This document shows, in pieces, positions 16,797 through 27,153 of a stretch of 64,000 nucleotides of DNA. The notes beneath the pieces are model-generated. The model saw only the letters and a list, made by a program, of their open reading frames with translations, made no database searches and was not told where the DNA came from. Where the stretch lies: contig CAWBAJ010000017.1 of NCBI GenBank assembly GCA_963786765.1, forward strand, positions 56,605-120,604. Direction: 5' to 3'. The first letter of the stretch is position 1, and each line of letters starts with the position of its first letter. A program made the position numbers and the translations under genes. This DNA is from DATKNA01 sp963786765 (lineage in GTDB: Bacteria > Actinomycetota > Actinomycetes > Actinomycetales > Kineosporiaceae).

Positions 16797-17316
16797 ATGC
16801 GCGTGCACCTGGGGTCGGACCACGCCGGTTTCGAGCTCAAGCAGCAGCTCGCTGAGCGGCTGCGCGCCGCCGGGCCACGAGGTCGTCGACCACGGCCCGC
16901 GCGGCTACGAGCCGGAGGACGACTACCCGCCGTACTGCCTGCGGGCCGCCGCCGCCGCGGTCGGCGAGCCGGGCAGCCTCGGCGTCGTCATCGGCGGCGC
17001 GGCAACGGCGAGCAGATCGCGGCGAACAAGGTCCGCGGCGTCCGGGCGGCGCTGGCCTGGAGCCTGGAGACGGCGCAAGCTCGGCCGGCAGCACAACAAC
17101 GCCAACGTCGTGGCGGTCGGCGCCCGGATGCACCCGACGGAGGAGGCGATCTCGTTCGTCGAGGCGTTCCTCGCGGAGCCGTTCTCGAGCGACCCGCGGC
17201 ACGAGCGCCGCATCGCCAGCTGGCCGCCTACGAGGACACCGGCGCCCTGCCGCCGCTGCCGCGGACGCCGCCGAGCAGGTTCGGCGCGCGCGCCGGCCGC
17301 GTACCGCAGGCTGTCC
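16797..17316 (+). CDS. rpiB: ribose-5-phosphate isomerase B, frameshifted
   Basis: The ATG at 16797 gives MRVHLGSDHAGFELKQQLAE, the invariant start of RpiB/LacA proteins. Further family blocks follow in other frames: HEVVDHGP, DYPPYCLRAA, GVVIGGSGNGEQIAANKV with one base missing, RAALAWSLETA and HNNANVVAVGARM. The enzyme interconverts ribose 5-phosphate and ribulose 5-phosphate in the pentose phosphate pathway. Shifts are needed near 16870, 17000, 17080 and 17220. The stop codon cannot be placed: reading runs into the nei start at 17319, so the end given is approximate. The order rpiB-nei is conserved in actinobacteria. Confidence 0.85.
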
Positions 17317-17318
17317 GG

Positions 17319-18229
17319 GTGCCCGAAGGACACACCCTCCACCGCCTGGCCCGCCGCCACCTGCTGACGTTCGGCGGCGCGCACGCTCCACGTGTCGAGC
17401 CCGCAGGGCCGCTTCGCCGCCGGCGCCGCGCCGCCTCGACGGCACGGTGCTGCGCTCGCGCAGGCGCACGGCAAGCACCTCTTCCTCGGTTTCGCGCCGC
17501 CCGAGCGACGCCGCGCCGACCGCTGGCTGCACGTCCATCTCGGCCTGTACGGCACGTGGGTCTTCGGCGCGGGCGCGCCGCCGCCGAGCGGAGGGCGCGC
17601 TGCGGCTGCGCATCGAGAGCGACGACGGCGTGGGCGGACCTGCGCGGGCCGACCGCGTGCGAGCTGATCACGGACGCCGAGGTCGCCGGCATCCGCGCGC
17701 GGCTCGGCGCCGACCCGCTGCGCAAGGACGCCGACCCCGGCCGGGCGTACGCGCGGATCCGCCGGTCGACGGTGCCGCTCGGCGCGCTGCTCATGCAGCA
17801 GGACGTCGTCGCGGGCATCGGCAACGTCTACCGGGCGGAGGTGCTGTTCCGGCACCGGCTCGACCCGTGGATGCCCGGCCGCGAGCTGGCCGAGGCGGCA
17901 GTGGGAGGCGCTCTGGGACGACCTGGTCGTGCTGCTGCGCGACGGCGCTGCGGCGGGGCCGGATCGTGACGACCCTGCCGCAGGACCGCCCGCACCGGTC
18001 CGGGCCCGTCCGGGCCGGCGAGCAGCACTACGTCTACCGCCGCACCGACCTGCCGTGCCGATCTGCGGGACGCCGGTGGTCGCCGAGCCGATGGCGGGCC
18101 GGACCCTGTACCGCTGCCCCTAGTGCCAGACCGGGGCCGGGCTCGGCGGCCGACCTGGCCGCCGACCTCGCGGACGCCGACAGCGACGACCTCACGCCCG
18201 CGCAGGCCGTCGCTCTCGAGGCGGGCTAG
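17319..18229 (+). CDS. nei: Fpg/Nei-family DNA glycosylase, frameshifted
   Basis: The GTG at 17319 gives VPEGHTLHRLARRHL; the residues after the start (PEG) are the catalytic N-terminus of the family once the initiator Met is removed. Later pieces include GKHLFLGF, DRWLHVHLGLYGTWVFG, ADPLRKDADPGRAYARIRRS, GALLMQQDVVAGIGNVYRAE with the helix-two-turn-helix, and a zinc finger (CRICGTP ... YRCPxCQ). The enzyme removes oxidised bases and cuts the strand. An apparent TAG at 18121 splits the last Cys pair and is probably caused by an extra base. Its last stop (18227-18229) overlaps the stop of the convergent eis gene in a single CTAG. Confidence 0.84.
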
Positions 18230-19479
18230 AGCCCCAGCCGCAGAACGGCGCGACCGGCCAGGCGAAGGCGCGGCGGCGGCCCCACCGCGCCGGGCCGGTG
18301 CTCGACCGCCAGGCCGGCGCGGCCAGGGCCGTCAGGGTGGTGCCGCCGAGGTAGGCGGCGCCGAGGTCGCGGACGTCGAGCGCCAGGTCCGGCTCGTCGT
18401 CGGTGCGCTCGCAGCGGGCGCCGTCGGGACCGCCGGTGACGCCGCCACCGCCCGGCGTTGCCGGGCAGCAGCGCGTCGCGTGACCTCGAGGACGACGTCG
18501 ACCGGCGCTGTACCGGCGGGCGGCGAGCGCCCGGGCAGGTCGACGAGGCGCAGCCAGAGCCCGTCTCATGCAGGATCGGCCGGCCGCGCCCGGCTGTCGA
18601 CGAGCAGGTGCAGCAGGGCGTCGTCGACGGGGCGCCGGCCGATCTCGACCTTGACTGGAGGTCGAGGTCGAGCAGGCGCCCCCACAGCGCCCGCGCGGCC
18701 GCCGGGTCGAGGGCGACGACCTCGCTGACCCGGGTCACGTGCAGCTCGGGCCCGTGCTCGCCCAGTCCGAGCTTGCGCACGAAGAACCCGTAGCCCCGGA
18801 CGCTCGCCGGCCGCGTCCCGGGCGATCAGCAGGCGCTGCGGCTCGGACCTGGCGCACGTGCTGCGGCTGGTCGCGAAGATGGACTCGCGGAGGGCGTGTC
18901 GGGCCGGGAGGCCCAGCCCGGGCGCTCGGCCCGGGCGCGGTCGAAGACGTCGGCGACGAGGTCCTTGTGCCGGTCGATGTCGGCGGTCTCGAAGGAGACG
19001 GTGACGTCGCCGGCGCCGGGCACGTCGCGCAGCGCGGCGCCGCGCCCGACGGTGAGCTTCACGTCCTGAGGTGGCGATCCCGTAGCCGAAGCGGCCGTAG
19101 ATCGCGCGGCTCGGCGGCGTAGAGGATCGAGACGGGCTCGCCGGCGTCCCGGACGGCGTCGAGGTGGAACCGCATCATCGCGGTGAGCAGACCCCGCGGC
19201 GCCGGAACTCGGGGTGGACGCCGACCCACGTCAGCCCGCCGCGCGCGCACGCTCGCCCCGCCGGGCACCGGCATGTCGAGGGAGAGCACCGCGTGGATGC
19301 CGCCGAGCCGGTCGCCGAGGAAGGCCCCGCGCGACGCGGTCCCACTCGAGGAAGGCGCCGGGCGGCGTCGTAGTCGGCGTACTGCGGGTCGAACCCGAAC
19401 GCCCAGAGGTCGATGTCGAAGACGGCCTCGGCGTCCGCCTCGGACAGCGGACGCACGACGGGAGCGGCTCGGTGGTCAC
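18226..19479 (-). CDS. eis: Eis-type GNAT N-acetyltransferase, frameshifted
   Basis: From the GTG at 19479 the joined frames give RPLSEADAEAVFDIDLWAFG, GLTWVGVHPEFRRRGLLTAM (the acetyl-CoA binding block of GNAT enzymes), HLDAVRDAGEPVSILYAAEP, then the second half (GRPILHETG, LDVRDLGAAYLGGTTLTAL, AFAWPVAPFCGWG) typical of Eis, which has a tandem GNAT fold plus an SCP2-like C-terminal domain. About 415 residues fits Eis. Family members acetylate aminoglycosides or other amines; the substrate here is unknown. Shifts occur roughly every 100-150 bp. It is convergent with nei and divergent from the urease genes. Confidence 0.82.
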
Positions 19480-19566
19480 GCGCCGATCCTGACACCGCCC
19501 ACCGACGGACGTCGCGGGGATATCGCGGACGCCAGCCGCGCTGCGCCGGCGGCAGAATGCGCGGGC

Positions 19567-20275
19567 ATGCTGCTGACTCCGACGGAGCGCGACCGGCTCC
19601 TGATCTTCACGGCGGCCGAGCTCGCGCGGGCCCGGCGGGCCCGCGGCCTGCGCCTCAACGTCCCGGAGACGATCGCGCTGGTCGCCGACACCGTCTGCGA
19701 GGCCGCCCGCGACGGCAAGCGGCACGACGAGGCGCTCGCCGCCGGCCGCGCCGTCCTCGGCCCGGACGACGTGCTGCCCGGCGTCGCCGACGTCGTCAGC
19801 GAGGTCGCCGTCGAGGCCGTCTTCGACGACGGCTCGCCGGCTGGTCGTCGTCCCGGACCCCGTCGGCGGCGGGCACCTCGGCGACGCAGCGCCCCGGGCG
19901 CCGTGCTGCCCGGCGAGGCGCCCGGAGGCCGGCGGCCCGCGGACGACGTCGTCGAGGTCGCCGTCGTCAACACCGCCCCCGTGCCCGTGAGCGTCAGCAG
20001 CCACTTCCACTTCTTCGAGGTCAACCCCCGGCTGCGCTTCGACCGCGCGGCCGGCTACGGCCGGCACCTCGACGTCCCGGCGGGGGCGACCGTCCGCTTC
20101 GATCCGGGCGAGCGGGTCGCCGTCCGGCTCGTGCCGTTCGGCGGGAACCGGGTCGTCGTCGGCTTCTCCGGCCTGGTCGACGGGCCGCTCGACGCGCCCG
20201 GGCGCCCGGGAGGCCGCGCTCGAGCGCGCGAGGGTCTTCGGCTACTCCGACGACGCGACGGGAGCGGGCGAGTGA
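19567..20275 (+). CDS. ureAB: urease gamma-beta fusion subunit, one or two frameshifts
   Basis: The gamma part is read cleanly from the ATG at 19567 (MLLTPTERDRLLIFTAAELA, LNVPETIALVADTVCEAARD, VLPGVADVVSEVAVEAVFDD). The beta part follows after a shift near 19845: GAVLPGEAPGG, VAVVNTAPVPVSVSSHFHFF, NPRLRFDRAAGYGRHLDVPA, RVAVRLVPFGGNRVVVGFSG. A second shift near 20205 leads to the ending ARVFGYSDD. Fused gamma/beta subunits occur in several actinobacteria. They pack around the catalytic alpha subunit, whose gene starts inside the stop (GTGA overlap at 20272-20275). Confidence 0.85.
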
Positions 20276-21973
20276 CGGCACGCCCGCACCGGACCGACGG
20301 CGTCGTCCGGCCCGGGCGACCGGGTCCGGCTCGGCGACACCGGGCTCGTCGTCCGGGTCGAGCCAGGAGCCGCACCGCGACCGCCCGACGACGGGTTCGC
20401 CCTGCGTGGCCGGCTTCGGCAAGACCGCGCGTGACGGCATCGGCCTCAAGGCGGTCCCGACGAGCGAGTCGTGCGACGTCGTCGTCAGCAACGTCCTGCT
20501 GCTCGACCCGGTGCTCGGCGTGCGCGCGGTGAGCATCGGCATCCGGGAGGGGCGGATCAGCGGCATCGGCCGGGCCGGCAACCCCGACACCGTCGACGGC
20601 GTCGACGTCGTCGTCGGCGCCTCGACCGATCGTGATCCCCGGCGAGGGGCTCGTCGCGACGCCGGGCGCCGTCGACACCCACGTCCACCTGCTGTCGCCG
20701 CGGATCTGCGAGGCCGCGCTCGCGAGCGGGGTCACCACCCTGCTCGGCCAGGAGTTCGGCCCGTTCTGGGGCCCGGGCGTCAACACCGGCTGGGGGCTGC
20801 GGACCGCCTACCGCGCGTTCGACGCGTGGCCGGTCAACGTGGGCTTCCTCGGCCGCGGCTCCTCGTCGCGTCCGGAGCCGCTGCTCGAGGCGCTCGAGGC
20901 CGGCGTCTGCGCGTTCAAGGTGCACGAGGACTTCGGCGCCCACCGCCGGACCCTCGACACCGCGCTCACCGTCGCCGACGCGCACGACGTCCAGGTCTGC
21001 CTGCACACCGACGGCCTCAACGAGAACCTCGCGCTCGCGGACACCCTCGACGTGATCGCCGGCCGGACCGTGCACGCCTACCACGTCGAGGGCTGCGGCG
21101 GCGGGCACGTGCCCGACGTGCTCGAGCTCGCCGGCGTCGCCGAACGTGATCGGCTCCTCGACGAACCCGACGCTGCCCGTTCGCCCGGGACGCCGTCGCC
21201 GAGCACGAAGCGATGATCGTGGCCGTGCACGGCCTGGACGCCGCCGTTCCCGGGCAGCTCCGGCTGGCCCGCGACCGGGTGCGCGCCGCGACGATGGCCG
21301 CCGAGACCGTGCTGCACGACCTCGGCGTCATCCCGGTGACGTCGTCGGACGCCCAGGGGATGGGCCGGGCGGGGGAGACCGTCCGGCGCACGTTCGCCAT
21401 GGCCGCGGTGAACAAGGCGGCCCGCGGGCCGCTCCCGGGCGACCCTCCGGACGCCGACAACGCGCGGGTCCTGCGCTACCTGGCCAAGCTCACGATCAAC
21501 CCGGCGATCACCCACGGCATCGACGCCGAGGTCGGCTCGCTCGAGGTCGGCAAGCTCGCGGACATCGTGCTGTGGCAGCCGGCGTGGTTCGGCGCCAAGC
21601 CCGCGCTACGTGCTGAAGGCGGGGCTGCCGGCGTGGGCGGCCGTCGGGCGACCCCAACGCGGCCGTCGACACCGCGCAGCCCCTCGTCCTGGGCCCGCAG
21701 TTCGCCGGCTCCGGCGCGGCGCCGGCCGACGTGTCGGTCGTCTTCGTCAACGCCGCCGCGGCGGCCGCGGACGGCGACGCCGTGCCCACCCGCCGCCGGC
21801 GCGTCGCCGTCCGCGGGACGCGCGCCGTGGGGCTGGCGTCCATGCTCGGCGGCAACGCCCGGACGGGCGTCGTCCGCGTGGACCCGGGCGCCCGGCGGGT
21901 CACCCTGGACGGCGAGGAGCTCCGGGCGGACCCCGCCGAGCACGTTCCGCTCACCCGGCTCTACCACCTGTGA
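20272..21973 (+). CDS. ureC: urease alpha-subunit homologue with altered active-site flap, frameshifted
   Basis: The GTG at 20272 overlaps the ureAB stop. Metal-site features are kept: HVH in AVDTHVHLLSP (about residue 136), the carbamylated-Lys block FKVHEDFG (about 216), HTDGLNENL (about 244), YHVEGCGGGH (about 270) and the metal Asp in SSDAQGMGRAGE (about 360). The mobile flap, normally MLMVCHHLD, reads MIVAVHGLD: the flap Cys is Val and one His is Gly, while the first His remains. That block (about 21210-21242) lies in one open frame with no visible indel. No ureD, ureE, ureF or ureG is nearby. Indels near 20320, 20370, 20625, 21145, 21610 and 21650 split the frame. This is a divergent, accessory-less urease; nickel hydrolysis of urea is uncertain. 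Confidence 0.82.
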
Positions 21974-22110
21974 CGCCGTGACGGCGATGCGATAACGATC
22001 CGGTGCACATGCAGCAGGTCGTGCGCGTAGATGTCAAGGGGAGTGGGTACCTTCGAGACGGACCACAGCGCCGTGGTCCTGCTCCACACCCTCCTGAGGA
22101 GATGTTCGAA

Positions 22111-22445
22111 ATGGCTCGGCCCCTCGCGTTCGGGTACGTCTCGGTTCCCGCTGACGCACCCGACGACCAGGCCCAGCGGTGGCAGCACGAGATCGCCACC
22201 TTCGTCGACCGCGAGGGTCACGACCTCGCCGGCATGTTCACCGATTCCGGCGAGGGCGCGACGGCCTTCGAGGCCATGTCGTCGCGCTCTCGAGCTGGGC
22301 GCGCGTGCGGGAGGTCGTCGTCCCGCGGCTGGACCACCTCGAGCACGTTCCGGGCTTCGGTCCCGCCGACGTCCGGCTGCTCTCCCGCTACCTGCACGCG
22401 ACGGTCGTCGCGGTCGAGGCGCCGGTAGGGGCGGCGCGGCGCTGA
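22111..22445 (+). CDS. stand-alone resolvase-like (serine recombinase N-terminal fold) protein, one frameshift
   Basis: I start at the ATG at 22111, nine bases after an AGGAG; an ATG at 22102 is the alternative. The protein begins MARPLAFGYVSVPADAPDD, with the beta-strand of serine-recombinase N-domains where the catalytic Ser would follow, and ends REVVVPRLDHLEHVPGFGPA DVRLLSRYLHA in a second frame after a shift near 22285. Only about 110 residues are present: no DNA-binding domain follows, and the usual SxxxQ catalytic pattern is not visible. Such catalytically silent stand-alone domains are known in actinobacteria, where the role is unclear. It lies between ureC and the convergent gntP. 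Confidence 0.6.
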
Positions 22446-22474
22446 CGCCGCACCTCGCCTGTGCCCGGCCTCGC

Positions 22475-23994
22475 TCAGACCACCACCGACAGCAGCAGGA
22501 CCCCGATCAGGCCGACGACGGAGATCACGGTCTCCATCACCGACCAGCTCTTGATCGTCTCGCCGACGGACATGCCGAAGTACTGCTTCACCAGCCAGAA
22601 GCCGGCGTCGTTGACGTGGGAGAAGAACAGCGACCCCGCGCCGATCGCGAGCACGAGCAGCGCCAGGTGCGAGGCGGTCAGCGAGGGCGCCAGGCCCGAC
22701 ACGATCCCCGCCGCCGTGATGGTGGCCACCGTCGCGGAGCCCGTCGCCAGCCGGATCAGGACCGCGACGAGCCAGCCGAGGATCAGCGGCGACAGGCCGG
22801 ATCCCTTGGCCCAGTCGGCGACCGCCATGCCGACGCCGGAGTCGACGAGCACCTGCTTGAACCCGCCGCCGGCGTCGACGATGAGCAGGATCCCGGCGAT
22901 CGCGGGGAGGGCTCCGGCCGTCGAGGCGGAGATCTGATCGCGGGTCGCGCCGATGGCGGTGCCCATCGTGAACATCGCGACGAGCGACGCCGGCGAGCAG
23001 GGCGACGTTCGGGTTCCCGACGATGTCGAGCGTCGTCCGCACCGACGAGGACTTGTCCAGCGTCAGCTCGGCGATGGCCCGCGCCAGCATGAGGACGATC
23101 GGCAGCAGCACGGTCGCGATCACCGGACCGAAGGCCGGCCGGCGCCGACCGAACGAGGTGTCACCCTCGGGCGAGTCGGCGGCGCTGCCGCGACGGGTCC
23201 GCTCGGCCACATCGGCGTCGGGGTCGCCCAGGTCCGAGCTGCCGCTCAGCGACCCCGCGCCCGCGCCCGCCACGGCCACACGCTCGAGCTGGCGGGTGGG
23301 CAGCAGCTCCGGCGGAGGGGTGGCATGCACGTACCGCGCCACGACATTCGCCAGGAGTGGCCCGGCGATGATGACCGTGGGGATGGCGATGATGATCCCG
23401 TAGAGCAGGGTGAGCCCCAGGTCGGCCTTGAGCGCGGCGATGGCCACGAGCGGTCCGGGGTGGGGCGGCACCAGGCCGTGCAGCACCGACAGGCCAGCGA
23501 GCGCCGGGATGCCGATCTTCATCAGCGGGAGGTCGACCCGCGACGCGACCAGCAGGACGACCGGGATGAGCAGCACGACCCCGACCTCGAAGAACAGCGG
23601 CAGGCCGATGAGCGCTGCCGCACCGACCATCGCCCACGGCAGCGCGTTGCCGCTCACCCGGCTGACGATGGTGTCGACGATCTCGTCGCCGCCACCCGAG
23701 TCGGCGAGCAGCCCCCCGATCATGGCGCCGAGCGCGATGAGCAGGCCGACGGCGCTCATCGTGGATCCCACGCCCTTGGTGAAGCTGTCGATGGCGGCGC
23801 TCGCGCCGAGCGACGCCGCCAGTCCCAGCACGGCGGAGCCCAGGACCAGCGCGAGGAACGGGTGCATCTTCACGCACGGTGATGAGGACGACGACGACAG
23901 CGATGCTGAGCACGGTCGCCAGGACGAGTTGGGTGTTGCCCGCCTTGGGCGGGTCGGCGGTCGGCAGGCCGGCGAGCAGGATGTGACTGTGCAC
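22475..23994 (-). CDS. gntP: GntP-family gluconate permease, two frameshifts
   Basis: The GTG at 23994 has AGGAGGG upstream and starts VHSHILLAGLPTADPPKAGN. Joined frames give a 12- to 14-helix permease of about 500 residues with family signatures GLLADSGGGDEIVDTIVSRV, VGLPLFFEVGVVLLIPVV-like segments, LVPPHPGPLVAIAALKADLG and HVNDAGFWLVKQYFGMSVGE. A polar loop of about 60 residues near the middle (GSSDLGDPDADVAERTRRGS) is longer than usual. Shifts lie near 23875 and 22985. GntP proteins import gluconate or related sugar acids with protons. The gene is divergent from an FGGY kinase, so the pair takes up and phosphorylates the same substrate. Confidence 0.88.
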
Positions 23995-24025
23995 AGGGGC
24001 CCTCCTGGAGCGGACGTACAGGGCG

Positions 24026-24037
24026 ATAACGGGTTAT
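24026..24037. promoter_or_regulatory. candidate operator between gntP and gntK
   Basis: ATAAC and GTTAT form a perfect inverted repeat with a two-base centre, 33 bp before the gntP start and 77 bp before the kinase start, in the only intergenic gap shared by both. The pattern suits a GntR- or LacI-type repressor site; no regulator gene is adjacent. Confidence 0.35.
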
Positions 24038-24113
24038 GGTGACGGCACCGCGATCATGACTCTGCGGGCGCACCTCCGCGAACGGACAGGGACACGTGTG
24101 AGGCGGGAGGGCC

Positions 24114-25691
24114 ATGGCGGGCACGGCGGACGTGGTGATCGGCGTCGACATCGGTACCACGGCGACCAAGGTCATCGCTTACGACGTGACGGGCGCCGCG
24201 CGAGCGTCCGCCAGCACCGACTACCCGCTGCGGCAGCCCGAACCGGGCGCGGCCGTGCAGGACCCGCACGAGGTCCTCGCCGCGGTCCGCGGCAGCGTCC
24301 GTGCGGTCGCCCGCCAGCTCGACGGCGTCCGGGTCGCGGGCCTCTCGTTCAGTGCCGCCATGCACAGCCTGCTGGGTCTCGACGCCGGCGGCGGCCCGCT
24401 CACTCCGCTTCTGACCTGGGCGGACACCCGCGCCGGGGGGCAGGCCGACCGGCTGCGCGACGAGGGCCGGGCGCTGGAGCTGCAGCAGCGCACCGGGACG
24501 CCCGTACACCCCATGTCCCCCCTGGTGAAGCTCATGTGGCTCCGCGAGAGCGACCCCGAGCTGCACAGCCGGGCCGCCCGCTGGGTCGGCATCAAGGAGT
24601 TCGTGCTCGACCGCTGGTGCGGCAGCGACGTGTCCGACCACTCGATCGCGAGCGCCACCGGGATGCTCGCCCTGGACACCCTCGACTGGGATGCGGAAGC
24701 GCTGGACCTCGCGGGGGTCCGGGCCGAGCAGCTGCCACGGCCCGTTCCGACGACCACGGTGCTGCGCACCCTGTCACGGACCGGCGGCCGCCGATCTCGG
24801 CCTGCCCGAGGGGACGCCACTGGTCGTCGGGGCGAGCGACGGCCCCCTGGCCAACCTGGGCGTGGGCGCCGTCCATCCCGGCCAGGCGGCATGCTCCATC
24901 GGCACCAGCGGCGCCCTGCGTGTCATGGTCGAGAAGCCCGCTGTGGATCCTGCCGGGGGCGTCTTCTGCTACGCGTTCCTGCCCGAGGCGCTGGGTGGTC
25001 GGCGGCGCGGTCAACAACGGCGGGGTGGTCCTGGGCTGGGCCCACGACGCGCTCGCGCCCGAACTCGGCGACGACGCGCCCGAACTGCTCTCCGAGCTCG
25101 CCGCCACTGCGCCCGCCGGCGCCGGCGGACTGCTGATGCTGCCCTACCTGCTCGGCGAGCGGGCCCCGCGCTGGAGCTCGCTGCCGCGCGGCGCCTATCT
25201 CGGCCTCACCCGCGCCCACCGCCGCGAGCACCTGGTCAGGGCCGCCCTGGAGGGGGTGTGCCTGCAGCTGTCGCTCGTCCTCGACTCCCTGCGCGCCGCC
25301 GAGATCGACGTCCGCGAGGTGCGCGCCACCGGGGGATTCGCGCGCAGCCCGTTCTGGCGCCAGCTGCTCGCCGACGTGCTGGGGATGCCCGTCGACTTCC
25401 CTGCGGGGCACGAAGGCAGCAGCTTCGGCGCCGCCCTGCTCGGGATGGAGGCGCTGGATCTCGTCGGGTCGATAGACCTGGCCTCGGACCTGGTGCAGGT
25501 CGAGTCCACCCTGACGCCGGACGGCGACAACAAGCGCCTCTACGCCGACATGCGGCCGGTGTTCGGCGCGGCTCTTCGACGTGCTCACGCCGGCGTTCGA
25601 GGACCTGCGCCGGCTCGCCCCGGAGTTCGCCGCCGACGTCGAGCCCGGGGCTCATCCCGAGGCCGCGGGGGGCGTTCAGTCCACGGTCTGA
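24114..25691 (+). CDS. gntK: FGGY-family carbohydrate kinase, probable gluconokinase, frameshifted
   Basis: The ATG at 24114 follows GGCGGGAGG. The N-terminus ADVVIGVDIGTTATKVIAYD is the phosphate-1 motif of the FGGY/hexokinase fold. Later blocks include FSAAMHSLLGLD, LTWADTRAGGQADRLR, LVVGASDGPLANLGVGA, SIGTSGALRVMVEKP, AVNNGGVVLGWAHDAL and the C-terminal GGFARSPFWRQLLADVLGMP. Full length is about 525 residues. Shifts are near 24780, 25000, 25570 and 25650. The kinase phosphorylates a sugar or sugar acid on entry; gluconate is the best guess because gntP is its divergent partner. FGGY gluconokinases, unlike the small GntK type, are common in Gram-positives. Confidence 0.85.
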
Positions 25692-25790
25692 TCGCGCTCT
25701 GGTGTACCGATCCTGGGTCGATGCGGGTGACCGGGTCGCCACGAGGTGCGACCATCAGGGGAAGGAACCGGGACCGGACGTGGAGGCCAC

Positions 25791-26629
25791 ATGGGCGCGC
25801 AGGGAACGACCACGGGTCGCGCGGACGTGCGGGAGCGGGACGATACGGCGCCGCTGCCGGCGACCCTGCACGACGACCCGGCGCGGTCCGACCGGTGGGA
25901 CCCGGTCGACCGGCTGCACGCGCCCGCAGAGGCTCCGCTGCAGCTCGAACCGCCACCCGGCCCGCCCGTGCCACAGACACGCCGGCCCGTCCCGCGCACG
26001 GTCTGGTTCTTCGTCGTCGTCGGCGTGCTGATCGTCGCGATGGGACTCAGCGCAGGCTTCGTCATCCGGGCCCTCGGCGACGCCAACCCGTTCAAGAACG
26101 GGCTCGTCACCCAGCAGACGATCGACCGGTCCGGGCCCGCCGTGCTCAAGGCGGTGAACGACCTCGGCACCTTCCAGGCGGCCAGCGGCTACTACGAGGT
26201 GGTGATCGACGTCGAGCACCACACGGACCACGTGCCGTCGTTCCTGTCGGGCTCGCGGATTCTCTTCGTCGCTGCCGGCAACGTCGACGTCTCGGTCGAC
26301 CTGGCCGTCGCTCGGCTCCGGGGCCGTGACGGTGAACAAGGACCGGACCGCGGCCACGATCACCCTGCCCAAGCCCAAGCTGGCACCCGCCCGCCTCGAC
26401 CTGGGGCGCAGCTACGTGTACAGCCAGGAGCAGGGCCTGGTCGACCACCTCCGCGGCGGCTCCGCCCAGGACATGAAGGACGTCTACGACCTCTCCACCC
26501 GCCGGCTCGACGAAGCCGCGCGGCAGACGCGGGGAGCTGACCACCCGCGCCGAGACGAACACCCGCACGATGCTCCAGGGTCTGCTGCACTCGCTCGGAT
26601 ACTCCGACGTGACGGTCACCTTCCGCTGA
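25791..26629 (+). CDS. DUF4230 membrane-anchored protein, two frameshifts
   Basis: The ATG at 25791 begins a Pro- and acid-rich cytoplasmic part (about 65 residues), one transmembrane helix (TVWFFVVVGVLIVAMGLSAGF) and an extracellular DUF4230 domain (VLKAVNDLGTFQAASGYYEV, FVAAGNVDVSVDLAAL, ITLPKPKLAPARLDLGRSYV). The end SLGYSDVTVTFR is typical. Shifts near 26310 and 26540 interrupt an otherwise normal gene of about 279 residues. DUF4230 proteins occur in many bacteria and have no known activity. The gene follows gntK by 99 bp on the same strand. Confidence 0.8.
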
Positions 26630-26666
26630 GGCGTCCGAGCCGATGCGGACGGGGCTAGCGTGAGAT

Positions 26667-26961
26667 GTGGACGCGACGACGGACGCGCTGCGACGGCGCG
26701 AGCAGGTCCTGCGCACGTTCTTCGATGATGAGGGCCGCCTCACCTCCATCCCCGCCAAGCACGCCAAGCGGCTGGTCGTGCTGGACCACCTCGCCCAGCT
26801 GTTCGAGCCGGGGGAGCGTTACCCCGAGGCCGAGATCAACCGGCTGGTTGCGGGCGGCGCACGCCGACGTGGCCGCACTGCGCCGGTACCTCGTCGACGA
26901 GGGATTCCTGAGCCGCGACGGCGGGGTCTACTGGCGCACGGGCGGCACGGTCGACGACTGA
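26667..26961 (+). CDS. DUF2087 small protein, one frameshift
   Basis: About 98 residues from a GTG at 26667: REQVLRTFFDDEGRLTSIPA, KHAKRLVVLDHLAQLFEPGE, YPEAEINRLL then ADVAALRRYLVDEGFLSRDG and VYWRTGG. This is the DUF2087 pattern, a winged-helix-like domain often attached to or near regulators. One extra base near 26848 separates the two frames. It lies 37 bp after the DUF4230 gene on the same strand. Confidence 0.8.
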
Positions 26962-27153
26962 TCGCGGTTCCGGGGCAGCGGGTGTAGGGCCTACGGTCCG
27001 CTCTGTCGCGGCCACGAGGAGTGCGCCCGGCTGCACCTAGGGCTAAAGAACCTGCTCTCCGCATGCGTGTGGAAGACCTGCCTCGCACACTGCGAATCAG
27101 GGCGCCGTCACCCCCTCCTGCCGACGGCGCCGTCCGGGCGTTCGAGGTGCGGC

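Noticed and set aside
22111..22445. Mobile element with a serine recombinase
   Set aside because: Only a short resolvase-like N-terminal fold is present; no DNA-binding domain, inverted repeats or attachment sites are visible.
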